NCBI RefSeq assembly: GCF_018263905.1
Contig: NZ_JAAFZU010000055.1
Span: 539,131 to 603,130 of the forward strand
DNA: 64,000 nucleotides
From: Loktanella sp. SALINAS62
GTDB taxonomy: Bacteria; Pseudomonadota; Alphaproteobacteria; Rhodobacterales; Rhodobacteraceae
Reading direction: 5' to 3'
Shown piece by piece: positions 1-7,929 of the stretch. A program made the position numbers and the translations under genes. A model generated the notes under the pieces. The model was not told where the DNA came from and did not search any database. It was given only the letters and a program-made list of their open reading frames with translations. Each line of letters starts with the position of its first letter. The first letter of the stretch is position 1.

Positions 1-781
1 GCCGGTCGGCGGGTTCGATCCGCGCAATCTGTTTTCACGCCGGGTGCTGGTCTGCACCGAAGACGGCGACCTGAAAGGTGTGATGAACCCCGGCGGAAAG
101 CCGATCCATATTTCCAGCGCCGAGGACCGCAAGAAGGTGCCAGAGGTCAGCGAGTTCTTTATCGACACCGGGCTGGGCGCCGCGACCAAGGATTGGGTGC
201 AGATCGGTGATTTTGTCGTGATGGACGAACCATTGTTGGAGATGGGTGACAAGATCGTATCCAAGGCATTGGACAACCGCATCGCCTGCTGGCTGGGGAT
301 CGAAGCGATCCGCGCGCTGGGGGATGACGGGCGCGGCGCGGAAATCCACGTGGCCTTTACCAGTCAGGAAGAGGTCGGCTTGCGCGGCGCCAAGACAGCC
401 GCACACCGGATCCAGCCCGATATCGGCATCGGCATCGACACCACACTGGCCTGCGACACACCCGGCATCGCGGACCATCTGGCAACGACCCGTCACGGCA
501 AGGGGTTCGGCCTGCATGTGCGGGACAGTTCGTTCATCGCGGACACGGGACTGGTGCGCGATTTCGCGGTGCTCGCGGATGAAAAGGGCATCCCCTATCA
601 GCGGACGATGCTGGCGGCGGGCGGTCAGGACGGGGCCGCTGCACAGCAGGCGGCATCCGGCGCGCGCGCCATCGGGATCGTGGTCGGCACGCGCTATATT
701 CATACCGTGACAGAAATGGTGGATCGCGGCGACCTGACGGCTGCGCGGGATATCCTGACCGCCTATCTGCGGACATTCTGA
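1..781 (+). CDS. M42 family metallopeptidase (5' end outside window)
   Basis: The reading frame is open from base 2 to the TGA at 779-781 and has no natural start, so the N-terminus lies upstream of the window. The family comprises cytoplasmic dinuclear-metal aminopeptidases that form large tetrahedral assemblies. Visible family hallmarks, in order, are DNR (metal Asp), the SQEEVGLRGA block with the paired catalytic Glu, GIDTT (second metal Asp), and the late GTRYIHTVTEMVD block with the metal His. The C-terminal half is intact. A strong hairpin lies about 30 bases after the stop, but its U tract serves the opposite strand. The family assignment is firm. The substrate (peptide versus other N-acyl compound) cannot be told from sequence. 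Confidence 0.9.
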   Translation, partial: PVGGFDPRNLFSRRVLVCTEDGDLKGVMNPGGKPIHISSAEDRKKVPEVSEFFIDTGLGAATKDWVQIGDFVVMDEPLLEMGDKIVSKALDNRIACWLGIEAIRALGDDGRGAEIHVAFTSQEEVGLRGAKTAAHRIQPDIGIGIDTTLACDTPGIADHLATTRHGKGFGLHVRDSSFIADTGLVRDFAVLADEKGIPYQRTMLAAGGQDGAAAQQAASGARAIGIVVGTRYIHTVTEMVDRGDLTAARDILTAYLRTF

Positions 782-812
782 CCCACGTCACGACGGCAGC
801 CGCAAACGAAAT

Positions 813-840
813 CGCCCCCGCACAACGATGTGCGGGGGCG
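813..840 (-). terminator. Rho-independent terminator of the fasciclin gene
   Basis: A perfect 11-bp GC-rich stem (813-823 with 830-840) encloses a 6-base loop. On the minus strand it is followed by ATTTCGTTT, so it mainly ends the fasciclin transcript. It may also stop read-through from the peptidase gene arriving on the plus strand. Confidence 0.8.
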
Positions 841-879
841 CTGGCCTGACCCGAAAACGGGGGTCAGGGTCAGTCAGTC

Positions 880-1458
880 TTATTCTGCTGCGGGCAGCAG
901 AACCGTGTCGATCACGTGGACAACACCATTGGACTGCGTGACATCAGCCTGCACAACGGTTGCGACCTGGCCGCGTTCGTCGGTCAGTGTGATGGTGTCG
1001 CCGTCCTGCTTTGCGGTCAGTGTGCAGCCGCCGACGGTGGATACGGCGTGTTCGCCGTTGTCGTCAGCGATCATGCCTGCAATCGCGGTGGAATCGGCAT
1101 TGGCCGCAACGACGTGGCAGGTCAGGATGTTGGCCAGTTGTGCCTGGTTTTCCGGCTGCAGCAGCATGTTCAGTTGGTCCTGATCCAGCGCTTCAAAGGC
1201 TTCGTTCGTGGGTGCGAACACGGTGAACGGGCCTTCGCCTGACAGCGTGTCAACCAGACCGGCGGCCTGAACGGCAGCGACCAGTGTGGTCAGGTTTTCG
1301 GCGTTGGATGCGTTTTCAACGATGGTCATGTCGGGCATCATCTCTGCGCCGCCAACCATCGGGTTGCCGTCCTCGCTCATATGAGCGGCGGCAAATGCGG
1401 AACCGGTGGACAGTGCCACGACAGCGGCGGCGGTCATCAGATTGGTCTTCATGGTCAT
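880..1458 (-). CDS. Secreted fasciclin (FAS1) domain protein
   Basis: The start ATG at 1458 sits about 8 bases after an AGAGAGAG ribosome-binding site; a longer reading to 1482 would bypass it. An N-terminal signal peptide (MTMKTNLMTAAAVVALSTG then SAFAAA) is followed by a single FAS1 domain. The H1 motif reads GEGPFTVFAPTNEAFEAL and the H2 region ends in NGVVHVIDTVLLP. FAS1 proteins are exported adhesion or cell-surface proteins. The protein is monocistronic with its own terminator. The domain is certain; the ligand is unknown. Confidence 0.92.
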   Translation of the reverse strand: MTMKTNLMTAAAVVALSTGSAFAAAHMSEDGNPMVGGAEMMPDMTIVENASNAENLTTLVAAVQAAGLVDTLSGEGPFTVFAPTNEAFEALDQDQLNMLLQPENQAQLANILTCHVVAANADSTAIAGMIADDNGEHAVSTVGGCTLTAKQDGDTITLTDERGQVATVVQADVTQSNGVVHVIDTVLLPAAE

Positions 1459-1642
1459 CAGAATACTCTCTCTATTACACATGGCGGGTCATTCCGCCTT
1501 CGATGTGAAAGAAACGGATGGCCGCGTGCGATAGTTTCGTCCGCCGGGAAATATTTCGCTGAATTGAGTTCACAACAACGTCAAAACTCCGTGGATGGAA
1601 CGGGAACGGCCACGTGGCGCCAGTGCGACACGAAGCCGATGA

Positions 1643-1921
1643 TCAGGTCCAGTTAACCTGTTCGTTGCCGGGCAACGCATAGCGTGCCAGCATCGGCACG
1701 TCGTAGGCATGGCCGTGAACATCACAGAATGCGACGACCCAATCGTCGCGTTGACACAGAAAATCCAGAAGGGCGGCCAGAAACGCCGTATCTGACGCAC
1801 CTGCGCGCATGTCCTGAGGGGCAAGACCATTCGGCCCCATAAAGGCCGCACTCAGCTCTTGGTCGGCAACGACATGCGCAAGCGCCTGCAATGCGACGAT
1901 TTCAGCGTGTTCTGGGGTCAT
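1643..1921 (-). CDS. DUF3572 family protein
   Basis: A 92-residue cytoplasmic protein with no signal peptide or membrane segment. The sequence matches the small alphaproteobacterial DUF3572 family along its whole length: an N-terminal TPEHAEIVALQALAHV helix, an ASDTAFLAALLDFL helix, then DWVVAFCD and a C-terminal LPGNEQVNWT tail. Its function is not known. It is divergent from the PleD-like cyclase 93 bases away, a neighbourhood that I recall from other Rhodobacteraceae. Confidence 0.85.
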   Translation of the reverse strand: MTPEHAEIVALQALAHVVADQELSAAFMGPNGLAPQDMRAGASDTAFLAALLDFLCQRDDWVVAFCDVHGHAYDVPMLARYALPGNEQVNWT

Positions 1922-2014
1922 GGGATTTCCGGCAGCAAAGAATGAACCTTTTTTTAATCTATCGCGCGCAGTGTCCAGTCAGAAGGTGGTGAAACCATCA
2001 AACAGGATTGAATC

Positions 2015-3406
2015 ATGTCCGGCAGATTATTGATCGTGGATGCCATGTCCACAAACCGCATCGTCCTTCGGGTCAAACTGCTGGCTGCAAAATACGATGT
2101 CGAAGCAGTGGCCAGTTGCGAAGCTGCGGACGCGGCCATTGCCCGACGGATGCCGGACCTGATCCTGATCAACCTGTTCGACGGGACGGACGACAGCCTT
2201 GCGTTCTGCGCCCGTGTACGACGGGCTGCGGCGACCCGCAACATTCCGATCATTTCGGTAGGCGGACAGGATACCAGTGCCGCAAGGTTCAGCGCGCTTG
2301 ACGCGGGCGCCGACGATGTGCTGCCGCGCCCGATTTGCGATACGTTGCTGATGGCGCGCGTTCGCAATCTGCTACGTCGTGGAAATCGCGCGCGTGAATT
2401 GGACATGCGGTCCGAAACCCTGCGCATGATGGGATTGGATGACGCGGCTGGCCCCCGGATCGCCCCGGCCTGCGTGACCCTGCTATCGGATTCAGGCATC
2501 GCCATCGCGTCCATCGGCGGCATGCTGCAATCAGGATTGCGGCAGCGTATCCGCACGATGGGTATCGATGGGGTCCTGTCGGATCATGGCCAACCGGTAT
2601 CGCCGGACGTCTTTGTTATTGATGCAAGGTCTCATTGCGACGCCGGTGACGATCTGTTCCGGCTGCTGGCCGATCTGCGGACCCGCGATACGACGCGCCA
2701 TGCCGCGCAACTGATCCTGTTGCCCGCGAACGATTTACGGACAGCCGCACTGGTTCTGGACCTTGGCGCGGACGATGTCATCCTTGGCGCATTCGAAGGC
2801 GACGAACTGTGTCACAGGACCCGCGCATTGGTCGCGCACAAACTGCACCGCGACCGGCTGATGGATCAGGTCAACACCGGGCTTGCCGCCGCGATGACCG
2901 ATCCGCTGACCGGATTGTTCAACCGCCGCTATGCGCTTGCGCATCTGCATCGCATCGCCGAACAGGCCTGCGAATCCGGCTGCAACTATGCGCTGATGGT
3001 GGCGGACATCGATCATTTCAAATCGGTCAACGACACCTATGGCCACAGCGTCGGTGATCGTGTGCTGATGGGCGTGGGTGCCTGCCTGCGCGACAGCTTT
3101 CGACCCGACGATCTGGTCGCCCGCATCGGCGGCGAAGAATTTTTGATCGTGATGCCACGCACATCGGTTGAGGATGCGACCGTCGCAGCACAACGCCTGC
3201 GCGAAATGATCGGGGCCAAACCGTTCGACGCGAACGGTGACCGTCCAGCCCTGCATGTGACGATTTCGGTCGGCATTGCCGCAGGATCAGCCGCAATGCC
3301 CACTGGCGGCACCCTTGACGCTTTGTTCGACAGGGCCGATGTCGCGCTTTACCGGGCAAAGGCCGAAGGCCGCAACGCGGTCGCCGTGGACCTGTCCGCT
3401 GCCTGA
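2015..3406 (+). CDS. PleD-type diguanylate cyclase with degenerate receiver domain
   Basis: The 463-residue layout is REC (1-120), REC-like (about 150-280) and GGDEF (about 295-460), as in PleD, which makes cyclic di-GMP to control the change from motility to attachment. The start ATG follows AGGA by 8 bases. The active-site loop is GGEEF at residues 372-376, with an inhibitory RxxD site (RPDD) five residues before it, so cyclase activity and product inhibition look intact. The first receiver is unusual: the acidic pair is D9-A10, the phospho-acceptor position is N53 (LILINLFDG), and the conserved Lys-Pro is R105-P. The second receiver-like domain has only VFVIDARSH at the equivalent place. 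Activation by classical phosphorylation of domain 1 is therefore unlikely. Assignment as a GGDEF cyclase is firm; the regulatory input is unknown. Confidence 0.92.
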   Translation: MSGRLLIVDAMSTNRIVLRVKLLAAKYDVEAVASCEAADAAIARRMPDLILINLFDGTDDSLAFCARVRRAAATRNIPIISVGGQDTSAARFSALDAGADDVLPRPICDTLLMARVRNLLRRGNRARELDMRSETLRMMGLDDAAGPRIAPACVTLLSDSGIAIASIGGMLQSGLRQRIRTMGIDGVLSDHGQPVSPDVFVIDARSHCDAGDDLFRLLADLRTRDTTRHAAQLILLPANDLRTAALVLDLGADDVILGAFEGDELCHRTRALVAHKLHRDRLMDQVNTGLAAAMTDPLTGLFNRRYALAHLHRIAEQACESGCNYALMVADIDHFKSVNDTYGHSVGDRVLMGVGACLRDSFRPDDLVARIGGEEFLIVMPRTSVEDATVAAQRLREMIGAKPFDANGDRPALHVTISVGIAAGSAAMPTGGTLDALFDRADVALYRAKAEGRNAVAVDLSAA

Positions 3407-3684
3407 CGCCCCACGGTGGGATGCGATGGTCCAGCCAATGGCGCGCCGCTGCCCTTGCGTCCACGCAACCTGACCGCGCGGAAGCCATTAACCGCAGACC
3501 GCAAACCACGGGCTCTTTTCTACAGGTCCCCCAACCATTCCTTGACTTGGATCAGGCTGGACGTTTCGCCGCGAGGCACCGGGCCAATCAGGTATTGCCA
3601 CGACCGGGCGACACCTGCGATGACGGAACAATAGCTTTCCTTCGCAGGCACATGCCTCAGTTCGATGGAAAAAGGACCTACGTT

Positions 3685-4086
3685 ATGACCCAAAGCGAGA
3701 CCTATGAGCGCATCCGCGTCGATGACCGCGAAATGAAACCTGCGATGTGGCGCGGCTATCGTCGTAAATGCCCGAATTGCGGGGATGGTGCGATGTTCGA
3801 CAGTTATCTGCACGTGCGCGACAATTGTGCGGCCTGTGACGAGGACCTGTCCCAGCACCGCGCCGATGACGGCCCTGCCTATCTGACGATCCTGATCGTG
3901 GGACACCTGCTGGCGCCGCTGATGATCTGGGTCTTTACTGAATTCCGGCCCAGCGGTCTGGTCATGGCGATCGTCTTTACGATCAGCACCGTCGCGCTGT
4001 CGCTTTATCTTTTGCCGCGGCTCAAGGGGGTTGTTGTGGCGATCCAATGGTCAAAAGGAATGCACGGATTTGGCAAAGCCGATTGA
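3685..4086 (+). CDS. DUF983 membrane protein with zinc-ribbon motif
   Basis: The start ATG 3685 follows AAAGGAC by about 8 bases; the open frame extends further upstream but without family similarity. The 133-residue protein begins with a cytoplasmic part holding two CxxC pairs (CPNCG and CAACD, about residues 30-55) that form a probable zinc ribbon. Two hydrophobic helices follow (YLTILIVGHLLAPLMIWVF and LVMAIVFTISTVALSLYLLP). This is the DUF983 family, found mainly in alphaproteobacteria and of unknown function. The 3' end overlaps the NUDIX gene, so the two are probably co-translated. Confidence 0.88.
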   Translation: MTQSETYERIRVDDREMKPAMWRGYRRKCPNCGDGAMFDSYLHVRDNCAACDEDLSQHRADDGPAYLTILIVGHLLAPLMIWVFTEFRPSGLVMAIVFTISTVALSLYLLPRLKGVVVAIQWSKGMHGFGKAD

Positions 4087-4768
4087 CCCACCGATCCAGG
4101 ATGCAGCCACCGTCATCGTGCTGCGTCGGGGCGACTGTCCCGCGATCCTGATGGGCCAGCGCGGTGCCACAGCCGCATTCATGCCCAGCAAATTCGTGTT
4201 CCCCGGCGGTGCTGTAGATGCAAACGACGGCATTGTGCCCATTCTTGGCCTCGATCCCATGCAGGCAACCGCGCTGCAGTCGTTCAGCCGACTTAGCCCT
4301 GCCGCAATCGCCGCCGCAGCGATCCGCGAACTTTGGGAAGAAACCGGACAGATCCTGGGGACCACCGCCCCATGGACCGATCCGCCACAGGGCTGGCGCG
4401 GGTTTGCGGCGACCGGACACCGCCCAACGGCCCATGGCATGCGATTTTTCTTTCGGGCCGTGACCCCGGCAGGCCGACCACGCCGGTTTGACGCACGGTT
4501 CTTTATCGTGGATGCGGATGCGCTTGTCACCGATCCCGATGATTTCACCCGGGCAGAAGATGAACTGTCACACCTGCACTGGGTTGATCTGCACCGCGCG
4601 CGCGATCTGGACCTGCCGTTCATCACAGAAGTCGCATTGGCCGAACTGGTCCAGCATCTGTCCGATCCGGACGCACCGCTGACGGTACCGTTTTTCAATA
4701 ATGACGACGAACAGCATCTGGTCACAAGACTGGGTGGAATACGCCCGTTGGACACCGTGCCCCGCTAA
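4070..4768 (+). CDS. NUDIX hydrolase
   Basis: The best start is a TTG at 4070 placed 10 bases after AAAAGGA, overlapping the end of the DUF983 gene by 17 bases; no ATG lies in a plausible place. The protein is about 232 residues. The Nudix box is split by an insertion: FPGGAVD comes early and RELWEETGQILG some 45 residues later, a form seen in the subgroup annotated simply as NUDIX hydrolases near DUF983. The REXXEE metal-binding core is intact, so hydrolysis of a nucleoside-diphosphate-linked substrate is expected. The substrate is unknown. The stop codon shares the bases CTAA with the convergent ArsC-like gene. Confidence 0.85.
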   Translation: MAKPIDPPIQDAATVIVLRRGDCPAILMGQRGATAAFMPSKFVFPGGAVDANDGIVPILGLDPMQATALQSFSRLSPAAIAAAAIRELWEETGQILGTTAPWTDPPQGWRGFAATGHRPTAHGMRFFFRAVTPAGRPRRFDARFFIVDADALVTDPDDFTRAEDELSHLHWVDLHRARDLDLPFITEVALAELVQHLSDPDAPLTVPFFNNDDEQHLVTRLGGIRPLDTVPR

Positions 4769-5091
4769 GTCAGGTGCTGGTCCTGCACGTCGGATTTCCA
4801 GCCCAGCGTCCACAGGTCGCCATTCTGGATGACAGGGCGTTTCATCAACGTGGGAAACGTGGTCAGCAAATCTGAAGTGTCCTGCGCCTTTTCCGCGTCC
4901 GTCAACTGCCGCCATGTGGTAGACGACCGATTGATCAGTGCATCCCCGAAGCGCGCAATCAGGTCCGCACGATCCTGTTCAGACAGGCCATCGGCCCGAA
5001 CATCGATCACATCTGGCGTGTGCCCAGCGGCGCGCAGGGCTGCCAGTGCCTTGCGGCAGGTATCGCATGATTTCAGGCTAAACAGTCGCAT
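4765..5091 (-). CDS. ArsC/Spx-family thioredoxin-fold protein
   Basis: A 108-residue thioredoxin-fold protein. The N-terminal CDTC (residues 9-12) is the redox motif and the RPVIQNGDLWTLGW segment near the end is the usual arsenate-reductase-like tail. Genuine ArsC enzymes of this fold have a CX5R motif after the Cys; here RKAL follows CDTC, as in the YffB/Spx-like branch. Arsenate reduction is therefore not shown. A clear AAAGGA ribosome-binding site precedes the ATG by 7 bases. There are no ars genes nearby. Confidence 0.82.
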   Translation of the reverse strand: MRLFSLKSCDTCRKALAALRAAGHTPDVIDVRADGLSEQDRADLIARFGDALINRSSTTWRQLTDAEKAQDTSDLLTTFPTLMKRPVIQNGDLWTLGWKSDVQDQHLT

Positions 5092-5224
5092 ACAGCATTC
5101 CTTTGGCTAATGTGCATCAGGTTTTCAACGTTTCGACCACCGGGTTCATTTGCAATCGGACCGGCCGCGCTAACCTTTTACAACAAGGCCAAGAAGGTCG
5201 GCCAGACGTTGCAGGAGACAAGAC

Positions 5225-5431
5225 ATGCCCACCGGCAAAGTAAAATGGTTCAACACCGCCAAAGGTTTCGGTTTCATCGCCCCCGATGATGGTGGAAACG
5301 ATATCTTTGTTCATATTTCAGCGGTTGAACGCGCCGGCATGACCGGCCTTGCGGACGATCAGCCGATCGGTTTTGAACTGATCGAAGGCCGCGATGGTCG
5401 CACGATGGCGGGCGAGCTTTACAAGCCCTAA
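5225..5431 (+). CDS. Cold-shock domain protein (first of three)
   Basis: A 68-residue single cold-shock domain with RNP1 (KGFGFIAPD) and RNP2 (DIFVHISAV), expected to bind single-stranded RNA or DNA and melt RNA structure. It is more divergent in the C-terminal half (ELIEGRDGRTMAGELYKP) than the two tandem paralogues at 23.8-24.5 kb. The 3' end overlaps the stop of the convergent folA gene through a shared CTAA. Confidence 0.93.
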   Translation: MPTGKVKWFNTAKGFGFIAPDDGGNDIFVHISAVERAGMTGLADDQPIGFELIEGRDGRTMAGELYKP

Positions 5432-5910
5432 AATCTGACCCGCAGATATTCATCAAGCCGGCAGGCGGGGTCCGCCTGCCGGATCCTACGCGTTGCAATG
5501 CGGTTCCACTGATTGGGATCAATGTCGGGGAAATGCGTGTCGGCATCCGGCACCGTCACATCGACCTGCGTGATCAGCAACCTGTCCGCCACCGGCAACA
5601 AGGCCGCATAAATCCCTGCCCCACCGATTCCATAGATGCGATGATATCCTGCGGCATAGCACGCGGCAACCGCCTGTTCGGTGTCGCCAAAGACATGATC
5701 GGTCAGTGTTGTGTCACGGGACACCACACAATTCATCCGGTTTTTCAGCGGCTTGACCGGCAGGCTGACCCAGGTGTTACGGCCCATGATCACCGCCCCG
5801 CCTGTCGTTTCGCGTTGAAACATGGCAAGATCTTCGGGCGCGTGCCACGGAATTTCGCCGTTGCGCCCGATGGCACCGTCATTGGCGCGTGCAACAATCA
5901 ACGTCAGCAT
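5428..5910 (-). CDS. folA: Dihydrofolate reductase
   Basis: The enzyme reduces dihydrofolate to tetrahydrofolate with NADPH, regenerating the folate oxidised by the adjacent thymidylate synthase. The 160-residue length is typical. Family motifs are NGEIPWHAPEDLAMFQRET (substrate loop, with the Asp of HAPEDL), GGAVIMGRNTWVSLP (NADPH loop), and GIGGAGIYAALLPVADRLLITQVD. The start overlaps the thyA stop as TGATG, so translation is coupled, giving a thyA-folA operon. Confidence 0.96.
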   Translation of the reverse strand: MLTLIVARANDGAIGRNGEIPWHAPEDLAMFQRETTGGAVIMGRNTWVSLPVKPLKNRMNCVVSRDTTLTDHVFGDTEQAVAACYAAGYHRIYGIGGAGIYAALLPVADRLLITQVDVTVPDADTHFPDIDPNQWNRIATRRIRQADPACRLDEYLRVRF

Positions 5911-6728
5911 CAGACAGCCACCGGCGCGCGGATCCCAGGGTCAGGGTCGTATCCGTCAAAGGCGAAATCGTCGAACCTAAAATCGAAAATGCTGTCGACG
6001 GCGCGGGTCAACCGCAGTGTCGGCAACGGCTTTGGCCTGCGCGACAGCTGCAAATTCACCTGATTCATGTGGTTCAGATAAATATGGGCATCCCCGATGG
6101 TGTGAATGAAATCGCCCGGCGCATAGCCTGTGACATGCGCCAACATATGCGCCAGCAAAGCATAGGACGCGATGTTGAAAGGCACCCCCAGAAACATGTC
6201 GGCGGACCGTTGATAAAGCTGCAAATGCAGCTTGCCGTCGCTGATCCGGACCTGCCACAGCGTATGACAGGGGGGCAACGCCATGGCATCCATCTCTGCC
6301 GGGTTCCAGGCGGATACGATCAGGCGGCGGCTGTCAGGCGTTTTGCGGATTGCATCGACGAGGCGGGCGATCTGATCGACCTCTCCCAGCAGCAGGGTGC
6401 CGTCGTCGGCTGCAGCCACGCTGGGAAAATGCCGCCATTGGTGGCCGTAAACCGGGCCAAGGTCGCCATTTTCGTCCGCCCATTCATCCCAGATCGATAC
6501 ACCGTTTTGCTGCAAATAGCGCACATTCGTGTCCCCGGACAAGAACCACAGCAATTCATGCACAATGGATTTCAGATGCAGTTTTTTCGTCGTCACCAGC
6601 GGAAAACCGTCCACCAGCGGATAGCGGCACTGCATGCCGAAATGGCTGATGGTGCCCGTGCCGGTGCGGTCGGTTGACCGCACGCCGTGATCCAGAACGG
6701 TGCGCAGCGCGTCATGGTATTGGTGCAA
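5910..6728 (-). CDS. thyA: Thymidylate synthase
   Basis: This methylates dUMP to dTMP using methylene-tetrahydrofolate. The 272-residue protein shows DRTGTGT (phosphate-binding Arg loop), [19 protein letters not shown], the catalytic Cys in [10 protein letters not shown], and the [19 protein letters not shown] block. The protein appears to start with TTG at 6728, preceded by AAAGGCGG; no in-frame ATG comes before residue 32, which is inside the conserved domain. It is the first gene of the thyA-folA pair. Confidence 0.95.
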   Translation of the reverse strand: MHQYHDALRTVLDHGVRSTDRTGTGTISHFGMQCRYPLVDGFPLVTTKKLHLKSIVHELLWFLSGDTNVRYLQQNGVSIWDEWADENGDLGPVYGHQWRHFPSVAAADDGTLLLGEVDQIARLVDAIRKTPDSRRLIVSAWNPAEMDAMALPPCHTLWQVRISDGKLHLQLYQRSADMFLGVPFNIASYALLAHMLAHVTGYAPGDFIHTIGDAHIYLNHMNQVNLQLSRRPKPLPTLRLTRAVDSIFDFRFDDFAFDGYDPDPGIRAPVAV

Positions 6729-6918
6729 GGATAGCCGCCTTTCGGGTGGGGGATGATTCCGCGCTACGCTAGATCAAGGTCGGGGCAAGCGCAAAGCGCT
6801 CGTGACAAAAGACGCACGGCGGTGCACTTGTTGGCGTTGAAAACACCGGGCGCATTGACTCAGACAAATGCGACTTGGACAATGCAGCAATAATACGACC
6901 AGAGCAGGTGGCGCAACG

Positions 6919-7929
6919 ATGATCCGAATTTTGACCGTGGTGTCCGCACTGACGTTCCTTGCTGCTTGTGGTGACGGACAACCCTTGATCGACACGCCTG
7001 CACCAAAAGGCGCAGACGACGCGGATCTGGACCTGCCACCCGGCACGGAAAACGTCACAGCATCATCGGACATCTTTCGCTTCGAAGCACCAAACGACGA
7101 CGGCGGCGGTCTGGTCACTGACGTTTCCTATAACGCGAAAAACGATACGTTCAGCGTTGATAACCTTGGGTTCGATGGTGAAAATGTTTACAGTCGCAAA
7201 GCGGCGCCGCTTGCCTCATTGGGCAGCACGCGGATCTACGAGGCCGACGTAGAGGTCGAGGATTTCCTGACCGGTGACGCCGTCGGGCAGATCGTGCCCT
7301 ATATCGCGCTTTACGGGGTCAGCAAGACAAAGGTCGGGGACGAACCGCAGACCAGTTTCGCGATCGTCAGAACCGGCGGTTACGCCGGTTATGGATTCGG
7401 TGGTTTCGTTTATGAACGCAACGGCGGCACCGTGCTGCCAAGCGCAGGGCAAGCGACGTTTTCGGGCGATTATGCGGGGGTCCGTGTGTTTGCACCGTCG
7501 CGCAGCACGATTGAATATGTCACCGGTGATATGACGATTGATATCGATTTCGAGGATTTCAACGCCAATGATGCTGTCAAAGGCCGGATCACCGATCGTC
7601 GCATTTTTGACGAAGACGGGGTTCGGATCGTGACAGGGTTCGATGATGGCGATCTGCAGACGCCAAACGTGAATATCATCATCAGAGAAGGGACAAAGTC
7701 GCTGAGCTCTGCCGGGGAAATCGAAGTCAGCCTGAACAATTTCATCCGTGACGAAGACGGCAAGCTGGTTCAATACGAAACTGGCAAATTTACCGGGATC
7801 GTCGCGGGCGACACGACCAAAGGAGATGGCGGCCAGATCGTCGGGATCGTCGTGCTGGATTCCGAAGATCCCCGTTTCGATGGAGACATCACGGTCAAGG
7901 AAACCGGTGGCGCGATACTTTACCGATGA
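6919..7929 (+). CDS. TbpB-like surface lipoprotein, probable Slam substrate
   Basis: The start ATG 6919 follows AGGTGG. A lipoprotein signal ends in LAAC with the acylated Cys at residue 17. The mature protein (about 320 residues) is Asp/Gly-rich with alternating beta-strand patterns. Its FSGDYAGVRVF segment and C-terminal GGQIVGIVVLDSEDPRF part resemble the beta-barrel lobe of the transferrin-binding-protein-like lipoproteins. It overlaps the next gene, a Slam-type translocator, by ATGA, the usual arrangement of a surface lipoprotein with its dedicated exporter. The ligand is unknown. The lipoprotein call is firm; the TbpB-like fold is inferred from motifs and context. Confidence 0.78.
   Translation: MIRILTVVSALTFLAACGDGQPLIDTPAPKGADDADLDLPPGTENVTASSDIFRFEAPNDDGGGLVTDVSYNAKNDTFSVDNLGFDGENVYSRKAAPLASLGSTRIYEADVEVEDFLTGDAVGQIVPYIALYGVSKTKVGDEPQTSFAIVRTGGYAGYGFGGFVYERNGGTVLPSAGQATFSGDYAGVRVFAPSRSTIEYVTGDMTIDIDFEDFNANDAVKGRITDRRIFDEDGVRIVTGFDDGDLQTPNVNIIIREGTKSLSSAGEIEVSLNNFIRDEDGKLVQYETGKFTGIVAGDTTKGDGGQIVGIVVLDSEDPRFDGDITVKETGGAILYR

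Noticed and set aside
4765..5091. Arsenate reductase function for the ArsC-like gene
   Set aside because: No ars genes nearby, and the residues after CDTC do not form the catalytic Arg arrangement of true ArsC.
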